This document shows, one piece after another, positions 9,303 to 18,356 of a stretch of 64,000 nt of DNA (its first letter is position 1; every line of letters begins with the position of its first letter). Under the pieces are notes generated by a model that was given only the letters and a program-made list of their open reading frames with translations, searched no databases and was not told the DNA's origin. The DNA is taken from positions 1,240,001 to 1,304,000 of the forward strand of contig NZ_CP015224.1 in NCBI RefSeq assembly GCF_001629735.1, read 5' to 3'. The DNA is from Lysinibacillus sphaericus (GTDB lineage: Bacteria; Bacillota; Bacilli; Bacillales_A; Planococcaceae). The position numbers and the translations under genes are program-made.

Positions 9303-10529
9303 TTAACTTCCATGAGGTATGTGGTTTCTTCGTAACAAAAATATAATTCCTAAAAAGACTGGCCAAAGAATTACAATATATCCAATATAGTTACTAGCCA
9401 TAATAAGTTTTGTTTGAATTTCCTTTGAGAGTGGTAATTTTATAAGGCAAAAAATAATCACTGCAATATATATAAGTTTATATTTACTTCGCTTTACTAA
9501 AAGTGAATCTAGTCCTTTTTTTGCACACCATACATAAGCACCAACCGTTGATAAAATTAGAAATACCCACATTGTAATGCCAATAATATCGATTCTTTCT
9601 ACAAAAGACAGTTCCCCTGCTTTAAATAAATTTAAAACGGAAAATTCTACGTTTTTCAATTGCCATTCTGAATAGTACATTATACTTATAGCAGTTGTAA
9701 AAAAGAATAAGAGTATACTTATCCAAATTCCTATCAAAGAATCGCGGAATGCTTTTTTCTGATTTATAATATAAGGGAAATAAAACATGATTAGTTCATA
9801 ACCTAGAATAGAAAGGTAGCCTTCTTTAAAAGCAGTAAGAAATTCTTTAGTATTGAAATTAAATAATGGAAATAAATGACTTATATTCCCTTTTTCAATA
9901 GCCCAATGTAAAAAATAGAATAAAGCAATTGATAAAAAGAAGGAAAATATGCTAAATCTTGCAATAGATTTTATACCTCCATTAACAATGTAAACAAGAA
10001 TTAATAAAAAACAAATAACTGGTAAAGTAATTGTTTGCTCTTGTAGTGCTGAACTTTGTATAAGATGCATATAATCACTTATTATTCCTGCGCTAAAAAC
10101 AATGAATTGAATAATAAGAAATAGGTTAATTATTTTACCAAAAGATTTTCCTAACAAAATTTCATTTATACGAAATAAATTATCATTTGGGAACTTTGAA
10201 CAAAGCCAAATTATCTGCCATAAATTCACACTTGCAATAATCCCAAATAAAAGTGGCATAAGTGCCTGACTATATCCCATTGAACTAAGGTTCTGTGGTA
10301 AAGTAAGGATACTTGTGCCCATCATTATATTTTGACCTAATATGATAACATGGTAGCGATTCAATATATTTGAATTATTATTTGCGCACAAACGTAGTTC
10401 ACCCATTTTCGGTTTATAGTCAACAATGGTAATCATTTTTAATAATGAATGCTTAGATTTTTTTGAATATATCTTATATAGTATTTGAATACTTATTCGA
10501 ATAAAGGCAATATGTAAATTTACTTTCAT
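9303..10529 (-). CDS. spore germination permease, GerB family
   Basis: This 408-aa polytopic GerAB-like protein is an APC-type permease and candidate germinant-binding subunit. Family features include GQNIMMGTSILTLP near the first membrane segment and AFKEGYLSILGYELIMFYFP mid-protein. The N-terminus is about 40-50 residues longer than in the gerB at 5.6 kb, so the true start may be internal (for example ATG at 10406), but neither site has a strong ribosome site. With the upstream start it begins five bases after the stop of a GerC-like tail (10534-10740), suggesting a former C-then-B order as in gerK operons. No gerA partner is nearby, so it may be a non-functional or accessory B subunit. Confidence 0.8.
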   Translation of the reverse strand: MKVNLHIAFIRISIQILYKIYSKKSKHSLLKMITIVDYKPKMGELRLCANNNSNILNRYHVIILGQNIMMGTSILTLPQNLSSMGYSQALMPLLFGIIASVNLWQIIWLCSKFPNDNLFRINEILLGKSFGKIINLFLIIQFIVFSAGIISDYMHLIQSSALQEQTITLPVICFLLILVYIVNGGIKSIARFSIFSFFLSIALFYFLHWAIEKGNISHLFPLFNFNTKEFLTAFKEGYLSILGYELIMFYFPYIINQKKAFRDSLIGIWISILLFFFTTAISIMYYSEWQLKNVEFSVLNLFKAGELSFVERIDIIGITMWVFLILSTVGAYVWCAKKGLDSLLVKRSKYKLIYIAVIIFCLIKLPLSKEIQTKLIMASNYIGYIVILWPVFLGIIFLLRRNHIPHGS

Positions 10530-10533
10530 ATTT

Positions 10534-10740
10534 TTATACTTCTTTTGTTAGTTTTGATTGTCTCACAGTTCTTCTATATTTTCCCCAAAACCCAAAAATA
10601 TCTGACTCTAACTCTTGAATACGATCAATTACTCTAGATATTTCTTTTTTAAGCTTCTTTTCAATGTCCTTTTCTAGTGCAGCCTGTACTTTTCTTCTTG
10701 TCCAATATGGTAACTCATTAATGAAGTTAACCCCACTTTA
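10534..10740 (-). pseudogene. Ger(x)C C-terminal remnant
   Basis: An open stretch of about 67 codons ends in TAA just before the gerB start. It encodes a charged helix followed by RIQELESDIFGFWGKYRR, which resembles the C-terminal DIFGFG-type signature of Ger(x)C lipoproteins. It is preceded by a stop and lacks a start, signal peptide and N-terminal domain. Assignment rests on this short motif. Confidence 0.5.
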
Positions 10741-10961
10741 TCTAGAATATTAGACCGTATACGAATAAAAATAACATGAAATAAAATCTTCTAATCGGCA
10801 ATTCTTTACTCCTTATCCTTTTTCTTCTCATTATTTTGTTCTATCTAAGAGGAGTTTATACTATCCAAGAATGATACAAGCATTAAGTTACTTATAATTG
10901 CATAGAACATCTTTATAATGTTAATTATTTACTTGTGTACAATTTAAAAATCAGGAGAAAA

Positions 10962-12110
10962 ATGCCGATGATTAGAGTATTTTTATTAATTTCCCCTTTT
11001 ACTCTTTTTCTACTTACAGGCTGTTGGACAGAAAATGTACTATGTCTATGGAGTCGGGGTAGATTATATAGATAATCAGTATGTAATTTATTTACAGTTC
11101 ATTAACTTCTCCAATGTTGCGAAATCTGAAAAAACCAGTCCTGATGCCACCCCATCTGAAATTGCACATGCTAATGGAAAAACTATTGAAGAAGCTATTT
11201 ATAAATTATATCTATCAGCTGACCAAGAAATTTATTGGGGCATATGACTTATTTACTATTATCTGAGGATGCTTTAAAAAGTGAACTTGCTAATTCGGTA
11301 CTAGACACTTTCACAAGATTTAGGGAGACAAGATATCAAATTTACGTACATTGTACATCGGACTTTATTGAAGAAATTCTTCTAGTTATCCCTATATTAA
11401 ATAAGCCACTTGATAATTCAAAATTAAGCACCCCCTTGAACACAAATACATTAGAGGCATTTACAAAACCAGTTGATTTAAGAAAATTAATTATAGGGTT
11501 GAATGAACCAAGTCATGAGGTAGCTTTATCATTGGTTTCTATCAATAAAAATTGGGTATCTGAAAAAGAGAATCCCTCAACCGAAACAGCCATAAATGGT
11601 GTCTGCGTAATTTCAAAGGATGGATTTAAAGGTGCTATAACTAATAATCTTGTTGGTGGGAATCGCTGGATGACAGGTCAAAAAAACCTTGGAAATATAA
11701 CCTTTAATTTAGACAATAACGAAAGTAATTACATTACTGTTGATATTGAAAAATTAAACCTTGAAGTAATACCAATTGTAAAAGGAAATGAAGTAACATT
11801 TGAAATAAAAATTGATTTTGAAGCTATACTCAATGGTTTTAAAGGTAATTTAAATGTAAATGAGTTAGAAAAAGGCATAGAAAAAAAAGTCAAAGAAGAA
11901 ATAAAGACAACATATGAAGAAGGATTAAATTTAGACATAGATATTTACCGATTATCAGAATATCTCTATCGAGATAACGTAAAAATATGGAAAATAATAG
12001 AGAAAGATGGAAAAATACCTCTGACTAAAGATTCGATTAGTAAAATAACTATAAATGTAAATAAAATACTTTCAGGGAGAAAGGTTTTTCAAGATAGTGT
12101 TGGGGAATAA
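10962..12110 (+). pseudogene. Ger(x)C lipoprotein gene with frameshifts
   Basis: The ATG at 10962 follows CAGGAGA and begins a lipoprotein signal peptide with lipobox LTGCW. The frame is lost after about 24 codons near 11030. It resumes in a second frame (YVYGVGVDYIDNQYVIYLQFI, to 11247), and from about 11240 continues in a third frame to 12110. Joined, these pieces give a normal-length Ger(x)C protein, including the YWGHMTYLLLSEDALK segment across the second junction. Some C-terminal features (IYRLSEYLYRDNVKIWKII) are weaker than usual. The gene runs away from the gerB at 9.3-10.5 kb. Either a decaying gene or two single-base sequence errors. Confidence 0.8.
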
Positions 12111-12142
12111 AAAAACAGGTACTCACTATCATTGAGCGCCTG
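12109..12142 (-). terminator. terminator overlapping the end of the 114-aa gene
   Basis: On the minus strand CAGGcGCTCA / GTGAGtaCCTG is followed by seven T. The left arm includes the last codons of the minus-strand CDS at 12129-12473, and the hairpin also closes the gap to the convergent gerC. Confidence 0.65.
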
Positions 12143-12473
12143 GTTGACTGAAAAATAATTTTTCTACCTGTGATTTTAAAGCCATATTATCATAGCGTAG
12201 CACTACGTCATTTCCTGCTATAACTATATGCATGTTACTGAAATACTCATCAATATTTTCTACTTTAAATAACCTTATTTTCTCTTTCACCAATAATCTT
12301 TTTGAATTGTAATAATCTTGGGTGTTGTCTTTTAGTAACTTATCAAGGATTGGTAAATAAACCTTACTCATTTTCAAATTTTCAATTACAGAGAAGTCAC
12401 GTTGAGATGATTGAACTTCCATTTCTAGAATTAAAAATTTATGAAATAGTCGCCGTTGTTCAGGATTCAACAT
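12129..12473 (-). CDS. hypothetical 114-aa protein
   Basis: The ATG at 12473 follows AGAGGATGGGG. The product is a soluble, mostly helical, basic protein (LNPEQRRLFHKFLILEMEVQ start) without a signal peptide or membrane segment. I do not recognise the family. Its end overlaps a terminator. The good start signals and complete frame support a real gene. Confidence 0.6.
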   Translation of the reverse strand: MLNPEQRRLFHKFLILEMEVQSSQRDFSVIENLKMSKVYLPILDKLLKDNTQDYYNSKRLLVKEKIRLFKVENIDEYFSNMHIVIAGNDVVLRYDNMALKSQVEKLFFSQPGAQ

Positions 12474-12560
12474 ACAACCCCATCCTCTCGATAAGAACTT
12501 TCGTTTGTATTATTTCAGAACACGCCTTTGCGTTTTGACAAGTATTAATTTGTGGAAATA

Positions 12561-12596
12561 AAAAAAGCCTAGACTCAAATTAATGAGTATCTGGGC
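12561..12596 (-). terminator. terminator for small lipoprotein gene
   Basis: On the minus strand GCCCAGATACTCA pairs imperfectly with TGAGTCTAGGC, followed by a run of T. It lies about 20 bases after the lipoprotein stop codon. Confidence 0.65.
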
Positions 12597-12615
12597 AATA
12601 TTAAAAAATACTTTA

Positions 12616-12768
12616 CTAAAAATATGATTTTTGTGGATCGTCTTTATGTTCTTTTTTACGAGACTCTTCAGACGAATCCATTTCCTTTTCATCATTATCT
12701 TTTCCACATCCAAACAATAATCCCGTACAAAGTATTAATGTAAGTGCGCTAAAAACAATTTTTTTCAT
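12616..12768 (-). CDS. small secreted lipoprotein, 50 aa
   Basis: The ATG at 12768 follows GAGGTGA. The peptide has a short basic start, a hydrophobic segment and a lipobox-like LFGC at residues 18-21, followed by a very charged tail (KDNDEKEMDSSEESRKKEHK). It is predicted to be a membrane-anchored lipoprotein with a short hydrophilic tail. Similar tiny lipoproteins are common in Bacillaceae without assigned function. It has its own terminator. Confidence 0.65.
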   Translation of the reverse strand: MKKIVFSALTLILCTGLLFGCGKDNDEKEMDSSEESRKKEHKDDPQKSYF

Positions 12769-12903
12769 TTATTCACCTCATTTATATTACTTCATTGAAG
12801 ACTTCTAATAGGTTTAGTGTTGTGAATTCGAATTATACTTCACAATAATCGGTTTTAATTCCGGGTTTTTGCTATTAGGTGCTACGTTGTGTAATGATAA
12901 TCT

Positions 12904-13041
12904 TTAATCCTTCAAATCACCATTGGTCATCGTACCTTGGTCGAATTTATCAAGCAATGACTTATCGATTTTCTTTTTATCAACTGATTGTTTAATGTAG
13001 TCACGTACTGCTGCCTTAGTTGTTTCATTAGTGAATAACAT
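12904..13041 (-). CDS. possible small protein, 45 aa
   Basis: The ATG at 13041 follows AAAGGATGATGATAAA, a usable ribosome site. The peptide (MLFTNETTKAAVRDYIKQSV start) is hydrophilic and helical. The same frame stays open upstream of the ATG (FVHLIAKDDDK), so this may be the C-terminal remnant of a longer gene. Family not recognised. Confidence 0.35.
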   Translation of the reverse strand: MLFTNETTKAAVRDYIKQSVDKKKIDKSLLDKFDQGTMTNGDLKD

Positions 13042-13212
13042 TTTATCATCATCCTTTGCGATTAAGTGAACAAAGCTTTTTACAAAAGAACATTACGTAA
13101 AAATGGCAAAGTGAAGCTAGTTGGTTTATCGACTAGATTACAAAAATTATTTGAAATTACTGAACTAAGTGTTTGATGGATTTCGAAACTATAAAAAGGT
13201 GGGATTAAGATA

Positions 13213-13683
13213 ATGAAGAAATTTGACTATATTGAAATTAGGGTTCCTGCTAAACCACAATTTGTCAGTGTTATTCGGTTAACTGTCTCTGGTTTTGCAA
13301 GCCGGATTGACTTTAATTATAATGATATCGAAGACTTAAAAATTGCTGCAAGTGAGGCTGTCACTAATGTCGTCCATCACGCTTATAAAGAAGATGAAGA
13401 AGGTGAAATCGTCATCGGATGTGCGTTATACGACAATAAAATGGAATTGATGATTGCTGACTACGGCAATAGTTTTAATTTCGAGGAAATTAAGACTAAG
13501 ATTGGACCGTACCATCCTGAGGAAAATATTGCTGGGCTAAGAGAAGGTGGGTTAGGACTTTATTTAATGGAAACTTTGATGGATGAGGTGATGATCAATA
13601 ACGATGGTGGCGTAACTGTCTTTATGACAAAGTATGTCACTAGGGAGCAAGTGGAAAAAAATGTCGAAAGAATCACTACATAA
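13213..13683 (+). CDS. rsbW: anti-sigma-B factor and serine kinase RsbW
   Basis: RsbW binds and inhibits sigma B and phosphorylates the antagonist RsbV. The 156-aa product is close to the usual length (about 160) and contains the GHKL ATPase motifs: N box (SEAVTNVVHHAYK, about 47-59), the ADYGNSF motif near 82 and the GGLGLYLMETLMDEV stretch near 112-126. The GGTGG ribosome site precedes ATG 13213. Its usual neighbours are missing: no rsbV upstream, and only a 26-codon ORF where sigB should follow. It could be a stray paralogue or the remainder of a deleted sigB operon. Confidence 0.9.
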   Translation: MKKFDYIEIRVPAKPQFVSVIRLTVSGFASRIDFNYNDIEDLKIAASEAVTNVVHHAYKEDEEGEIVIGCALYDNKMELMIADYGNSFNFEEIKTKIGPYHPEENIAGLREGGLGLYLMETLMDEVMINNDGGVTVFMTKYVTREQVEKNVERITT

Positions 13684-13741
13684 ATCTTCTTCCAAGGAAG
13701 ATGTATTAAAGTGGGTTGAATTGTACAAGTCAACAGCTTAA
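13661..13741 (+). pseudogene. 26-codon ORF at the sigB position, probable truncated sigB start
   Basis: The ATG at 13661 lies within the 3' end of rsbW in another frame, exactly the rsbW-sigB overlap seen in sigma-B operons. The frame (MSKESLHKSSSKEDVLKWVELYKSTA) ends at TAA 13739. The DVLKWVELYKS part resembles the first helix of sigma factors, but no downstream region 2-4 is visible. Assignment rests on position plus this weak similarity. Confidence 0.4.
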
Positions 13742-14080
13742 TGAGGCTGATACTGATAAATATTGCGTAGAGAGAAAATAGAGGATCACTATAAGTAACT
13801 CGTTTGATTTTAAATTAAGGATTTATAATACTTTGTACAATAATGAAGGCGGAATGCTTAGGAGTGATTCCCTTTATTTACAGTCTTGCTATAATGACAA
13901 TTGTTATTTAGTGAGCCCCTATACACACTTAGGTAAAGAAAACTTGAAATAGATATTGTGCAGTATAAAGAAAAAATAAAATCCCTTTAAAAAAGAGCAG
14001 TGATTTATAGCTTTAAATGATTTAATCCCTAAAAAGAAGTTAATAATGTCAATAGTTCTTTTTTAGAAGGGAGTTAAATT
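13742..14080 (+). other. intergenic, no gene recognised
   Basis: An AT-rich spacer between the rsbW remnant locus and the DUF421 gene. No convincing ORF or hairpin terminator was found. Confidence 0.4.
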
Positions 14081-14758
14081 TTGAACGTCTTTTATTTAAC
14101 AATAGAAATTGTTATTGGTTTTTTTCTGTTATTCATTCTTGTGAAAATCGTGGGGAAGAAAATAATAAATCAAGTATCTCCTTTTACATTCATAGCTGCT
14201 ATAGTACTTGGAGAATTATTAGGTAATGCTCTTTATGATGAAAAAGTAGGAGTTCTTTACATTATTTACTCTATGGTATTATGGGCATTACTTTTGTTAA
14301 TTGTTGAAATTTTAGGTCAGAAATTTCTAAAGCTGCATCTAATATTTGAAGGAAAACCATCTGTTTTAATACGAGATGGAGTTATAAATAGGGAACAGTT
14401 GAAAAAAAATAGGATGAATATTAATCAACTTCAAAGTCTATTGCGTCAATCCGAAACATTTTCTATACGAGAAGTAGCTTATTGTTATTTAGAATCCAAT
14501 GGTTCTATTAGTATATTGAAGAAATCACCTTATCAAAAAACTACAAGAGAAGATTTTAATAAACCATTAAAAAAAGTGCATGTTCCAGTTACCATAATTA
14601 GAGACGGTAAATTGTTAGTCAATGAATTAAGGGATATTGGGAAAAATGAGGAATGGTTGAAGGTTCAACTTAAGACCCAAAACGTAATGGATATTAGAGA
14701 TGTTTTTATAGCTGAATGGTTAGAAAATGATGGATTGTTTGTTCAAACCTTTAGCTAA
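14081..14758 (+). CDS. DUF421 membrane protein (YetF family)
   Basis: The TTG start at 14081 follows AGAAGGGAG. The 225-aa protein has three N-terminal membrane helices (about 5-25, 34-53, 60-82) and a cytoplasmic C-terminal DUF421 region (PSVLIRDGVI, LRQSETFSIREVAYCYLESNG, then a second half with DVFIAEWLENDG). DUF421 proteins such as YetF and the 2Duf protein of spoVA2mob operons sit in the spore inner membrane of some Bacillales and affect spore resistance. A spore role here is inferred from that and from DUF421 remnants beside ger genes at 9 and 32 kb. The gene stands alone. Confidence 0.85.
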   Translation: MNVFYLTIEIVIGFFLLFILVKIVGKKIINQVSPFTFIAAIVLGELLGNALYDEKVGVLYIIYSMVLWALLLLIVEILGQKFLKLHLIFEGKPSVLIRDGVINREQLKKNRMNINQLQSLLRQSETFSIREVAYCYLESNGSISILKKSPYQKTTREDFNKPLKKVHVPVTIIRDGKLLVNELRDIGKNEEWLKVQLKTQNVMDIRDVFIAEWLENDGLFVQTFS

Positions 14759-14998
14759 ATGTAAATATATTTACTATCTTTCTTATCAAGACTAAAACCG
14801 AAAAATGTTAAATAAATTAAAAAATCAACATATTTTATTTGATAAATATGCTTGGTCTTTTTAGATATCTATATAAAAAAATAGAATTTTAATGTAGTCT
14901 AATAGAGGTTATTATACAGTTCAACGAACAGGCCATTTACATGTAAAAGACCTAAGAAATATATGGTAAAATTAAAACAAAAATTAGTGGGTGAATAA

Positions 14999-15472
14999 AT
15001 GGGTAATTATGTAAATGTTAAAATATGGACTGTTTGCATGATTCAAAAAGAAGACAAGGTTTTACTACTTGATAGACAACATGATCATTTCAAAGGGTTT
15101 ATTCCACCTGGTGGAAAAGTTGAATTTCCAGAAAGTATTGTGGAAAGTGCAATTAGAGAAGTAAAAGAAGAAACGGGTTTAGAAGTAAATAACCTTATCT
15201 TTAAAGGTCTCTATGAATATGTAAATCCAGTTGCTATGGATAGATATATGATTTTTAACTACATCACAAAAGATTTCAAAGGAGAATTACTTGAAGATGC
15301 ACCAGAAGGAAAGGCAGTTTGGGTAAATATAAGGGAAGCATATAACCTTCCGATGCAGGAATCTATTCGAAGAAGATTCCCTTTATTCTTTAAAGAAGGG
15401 ACATTTGAAATACAAGTTGAATGGAATCATGCAGAAAATAAAGAGGGAAAAGTTACAATAAAGAAGACATAA
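14999..15472 (+). CDS. Nudix hydrolase (MutT-like)
   Basis: Nudix enzymes hydrolyse nucleoside diphosphates linked to another moiety. The 157-aa product has a full Nudix box at residues 39-61 (G x5 E x7 REVKEETGLEV), so it should be catalytically competent; its substrate, such as 8-oxo-dGTP, is not shown by sequence. ATG 14999 is preceded by the weak site AGTGGGTGA. The stop codon overlaps the first base of a 56-nt inverted-repeat-bounded element (15471-15526) that recurs at 19.7 kb. Confidence 0.85.
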   Translation: MGNYVNVKIWTVCMIQKEDKVLLLDRQHDHFKGFIPPGGKVEFPESIVESAIREVKEETGLEVNNLIFKGLYEYVNPVAMDRYMIFNYITKDFKGELLEDAPEGKAVWVNIREAYNLPMQESIRRRFPLFFKEGTFEIQVEWNHAENKEGKVTIKKT

Positions 15473-15526
15473 CTAACGGGTGTGATTGTTCAATTGAATA
15501 GATTTTCACTAATGTCTAGGTTAGTT
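15471..15526. repeat. AACTAAC...GTTAGTT intergenic repeat, copy 1
   Basis: A 56-nt element starts AACTAACGGGTGTGATTG and ends GTTAGTT, the exact reverse complement of its first seven bases. Copy 2 lies at 19701-19759 and matches across nearly the whole length and some bases beyond. It begins at the stop codon of a Nudix gene. Weaker relatives follow the next Nudix gene (16078, CTAACCGGTGCTTTACTTG) and the nucleotidyltransferase gene (20634). Confidence 0.7.
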
Positions 15527-15600
15527 CGATACATATGTAAATTAGTTGGTTAAAGAAAGGTCAAATTTATTTTAAGGTTATTTTGGGGAGGAGATAAGCA

Positions 15601-16077
15601 ATGAGGGCACCTTACCAAGTTTTGGTATTTCCTTATACAATCACTGACAATTCCGTTGAATATGCAATTTTTAAGAGAAGTGATTATGGGTATTGGCAGG
15701 GGTTAGCTGGTGGTGGAGAAGAGGGTGAGACTCCTATCGAATCAGCTAAAAGAGAAGCATTTGAAGAGGCTGGCATTACCAGAGATCATCCATATATTGA
15801 ATTAGATTCTATGTCTTCACTACCAGTAGAAGATGTAGTTGGGAATTTCCTTTGGGGAGAAGACGTTTATGTATTAAAAGAATTTTCTTTTGGTGTTAAA
15901 GTTCCTACAAAAGATATATCTTTATCCAAAGAGCACCTTCACTATAAATGGTTATGTTTTGAAGAGGCAGTAACGCTTTTGAAATGGGATAGCAATAAAA
16001 CGGCGTTATGGGAATTGAACAAAAGGTTATTACATCGGTTAAACACCAAGCAAAAGTTTGTGAAAGAGTATATTTAG
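15601..16077 (+). CDS. Nudix hydrolase
   Basis: This 158-aa protein has a complete Nudix box (G37 x5 E43 x7 REAFEEAG, 51-58) inside a typical alpha/beta Nudix fold. It resembles Nudix enzymes acting on nucleotide derivatives, such as the dihydroneopterin-triphosphate-like group (PYQVLVFPY start). ATG 15601 follows GGGGAGGAG. It is separate in sequence from the preceding Nudix protein, so the pair is not a recent tandem duplication. Confidence 0.82.
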   Translation: MRAPYQVLVFPYTITDNSVEYAIFKRSDYGYWQGLAGGGEEGETPIESAKREAFEEAGITRDHPYIELDSMSSLPVEDVVGNFLWGEDVYVLKEFSFGVKVPTKDISLSKEHLHYKWLCFEEAVTLLKWDSNKTALWELNKRLLHRLNTKQKFVKEYI

Positions 16078-16190
16078 GCTAACCGGTGCTTTACTTGAAG
16101 AACACGTAGTTGTAACGAGCCTATTATTGAATACCATTCTTGTATGACTTTTTGGGAAGTAAAAACGAAGGATTTTTAATTCACTCAAAA

Positions 16191-16234
16191 AACAAGCCTG
16201 CTCAAATTAACGCATAAGCAGGCTTGTTTTTAAT
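16191..16234. terminator. bidirectional terminator
   Basis: AACAAGCCTGCT / AGCAGGCTTGTT is a perfect 12-bp stem flanked by A-run and T-run. It serves both the Nudix gene and the convergent recombinase-like gene. Confidence 0.85.
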
Positions 16235-16275
16235 TTAATTAAAAGTGGTTATAAAGATTTCAGTTTTCTGTTGTT

Positions 16276-16818
16276 TTATTCTATTGACTCTAGATAACGA
16301 TAAAGTGTTGATTTACTAATACCTGTTTCATTCTTAATATCCAGTAATGTGCTATTTCCAGACTGATACATCTCAATTGCCTTTTTTACATTTTCATCTG
16401 ACTTCTTAGGTCTCCCAATTGACTTTCCTTTTGCTTTCGCTTCAGCCATTCCCAAAGTAGTTGATTGCTTTATGATATCACGTTGAAATGTTAAAAAGAA
16501 TTGTAAAACTTGTCCTAGTTGCATTTCAAGAATTTGTTTGGACGTAATATTTTCCTCCATAAAATGAATTGTTACTTGATCTCTTTTACAAATTTTTAGT
16601 AAGTCTTCTAAATGCCTAGTTGTATCTGCGATGCTAAAGAAACGAAGTACCTGAATGGTATCGTCTTTTTCTATGGTCATGAGTAATTCTTCAAGAACTA
16701 ATCGCTTTTTCGCACGACCATGATTTTCAGTAAATAGATGGTCACAATTCTTTAAAGCAGCAGTTTGAATTTGCATATCCTCATCATTATATAAGGGTCG
16801 TTGATAACCGTAAATCAT
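16276..16818 (-). CDS. serine-recombinase-like protein lacking catalytic serine
   Basis: The 180-aa product has the size and layout of a small resolvase/invertase. Residues 1-130 match the resolvase fold (GYQRP start, Q..AL helix, LEELLMTI, LLKICK, Q..LFLTFQRD), with a linker GKSIGRPKK and a C-terminal helix-turn-helix (about 145-177, ETGISKSTLYRYL). The N-terminal motif that normally reads Y-x-R-V-S carries YGYQRPLY: arginine is kept but the nucleophilic serine is absent, and the usual R-x-x-R-S motif near 60-70 reads RFFSIADTTRHL. It is therefore unlikely to cut DNA and may be a DNA-binding regulator. It is transcribed divergently from sulP, about 100 bp away. Confidence 0.8.
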   Translation of the reverse strand: MIYGYQRPLYNDEDMQIQTAALKNCDHLFTENHGRAKKRLVLEELLMTIEKDDTIQVLRFFSIADTTRHLEDLLKICKRDQVTIHFMEENITSKQILEMQLGQVLQFFLTFQRDIIKQSTTLGMAEAKAKGKSIGRPKKSDENVKKAIEMYQSGNSTLLDIKNETGISKSTLYRYLESIE

Positions 16819-16836
16819 ATAATTTCACTCCATTTC

Positions 16837-16857
16837 AGTTCCATAAAGGTTCCTTTT
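16837..16857. promoter_or_regulatory. possible operator between recombinase-like gene and sulP
   Basis: Two direct GTTCC repeats (about 16838 and 16849) are spaced about one helical turn apart, with a TTCC/GGGAA inverted match beside them. They lie between the divergent genes and could be bound by the recombinase-like protein. No experimental match is implied. Confidence 0.3.
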
Positions 16858-16916
16858 TGGGAAAAGTGTGCTATGATATTTTCAAAGATTATATTGTAGT
16901 CAAGAAGGAGAATATC

Positions 16917-18344
16917 ATGCAAAGTTTAAAGCAACAATGGTTTGGTAATGTGCGTGGTGACATCTTGTCAGGGATTGTCGTCGCCTTAGCACTTATACCA
17001 GAAGCAATAGCCTTTTCTATTATTGCTGGTGTCGATCCAATGGTCGGACTTTATGCGTCCTTTTCTATTGCTGTTATTATAGCATTTGTTGGGGGAAGAC
17101 CGGGAATGATTTCTGCCGCAACAGGAGCAATGGCACTCGTGATTGCAGATCTGGTGGCAGACCATGGGTTACAATATTTATTAGTAGCAACAATTTTAAC
17201 AGGAATTATTCAAGTTTTATTTGGTGTATTTGGAATTGCTAAACTCATGCGTTTTATACCGAATTCCGTCATGATTGGCTTTGTTAATGCACTAGCAATC
17301 TTAATTTTCATGGCTCAAGTACCACACTTTTTACGGGAAGGGTATATAACGTATTTATTTATCGTGGTCACATTATGTATCGTTTACATTTTACCTCGAT
17401 TCATTAAAGCAATACCTGCACCTTTGATTGCGATTATCCTGTTAACGGCTGTAACGTTCATTTTTAATTTTGAACTAAAAACAATAGGTGATTTAGGAGC
17501 GATTTCACAGAGCTTACCGCATTTTATCATTCCAGACGTACCAATCAATTTTGAAACGTTAGCGATTATTTTCCCTTACGCACTAGCATTAGCACTTGTT
17601 GGATTAATGGAATCACTAATGACTGCACAAATTGTTGATGATATGACGGATACAAAATCCAATAAAAATATCGAGGCACGTGGACAAGGAATTGCAAACA
17701 TCGTTAATGGTTTCTTTGGAGGTATGGCGGGATGTGCAATGATCGGACAGTCGATGATTAACGTAAAATCAGGTGGACGAGGACGCCTATCAACACTTGT
17801 GGCTGGGATGTTCCTAATGTTCTTAATCCTAGTACTTGGCAAAATCGTGATCGATATTCCAATGCCAGTACTTGTTGGGATTATGATCATGGTAAGTATC
17901 GGTACATTTGATTGGGGATCGTTTAAATATATTGTCAAAGCACCTAAAAGTGAGGCATTCGTTATGCTCGCAACGGTAGCTGTAGTTGTTTATACAGATA
18001 ACTTGGCGATTGGAGTAGTATTAGGAGTAATTTTAAGTTCATTATTCTTTGTAGCAACGATTTCAAAGGTACGAATACATCAAGATAACGGTACATTTAT
18101 TGTAGAAGGTCCATTATTCTTTGCCTCTACACAAAAATTTGTCCAAACACTTGAAGCAGTTAAGGCTGATATCATTACAATCGACTTAACAAGTAGCCAT
18201 TTATGGGATGAATCAGCAGTTGGTGCAGTCGTAAAAGTCGTCACGAAGTTAGAAGAGCAGGGGAAAACAGTCAAAGTCATTGGCATGAACCCAGCGAGTG
18301 AAAAATTATATAACCAACTATTAAATGTAAGTGTATCACATTAA
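16917..18344 (+). CDS. SulP family anion transporter with STAS domain
   Basis: The 475-aa protein belongs to the SulP/SLC26 family of sulfate, bicarbonate or related anion transporters. Motifs include the N-terminal [21 protein letters not shown] segment, about ten to twelve membrane segments and a C-terminal STAS domain (about 385-475; [17 protein letters not shown]). ATG 16917 was chosen for its AAGGAG six bases upstream. The following universal-stress-protein gene starts 12 bases after the stop, so the two likely form an operon, a known pairing in Bacillaceae. The substrate cannot be told from the sequence. Confidence 0.9.
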   Translation: MQSLKQQWFGNVRGDILSGIVVALALIPEAIAFSIIAGVDPMVGLYASFSIAVIIAFVGGRPGMISAATGAMALVIADLVADHGLQYLLVATILTGIIQVLFGVFGIAKLMRFIPNSVMIGFVNALAILIFMAQVPHFLREGYITYLFIVVTLCIVYILPRFIKAIPAPLIAIILLTAVTFIFNFELKTIGDLGAISQSLPHFIIPDVPINFETLAIIFPYALALALVGLMESLMTAQIVDDMTDTKSNKNIEARGQGIANIVNGFFGGMAGCAMIGQSMINVKSGGRGRLSTLVAGMFLMFLILVLGKIVIDIPMPVLVGIMIMVSIGTFDWGSFKYIVKAPKSEAFVMLATVAVVVYTDNLAIGVVLGVILSSLFFVATISKVRIHQDNGTFIVEGPLFFASTQKFVQTLEAVKADIITIDLTSSHLWDESAVGAVVKVVTKLEEQGKTVKVIGMNPASEKLYNQLLNVSVSH

Positions 18345-18356
18345 GGGGGATACTTT

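Noticed and set aside
15471-15526. Possible integron attC site
   Set aside because: Ends AACTAAC/GTTAGTT only partly fit the attC core consensus and no integron integrase is present in the window.
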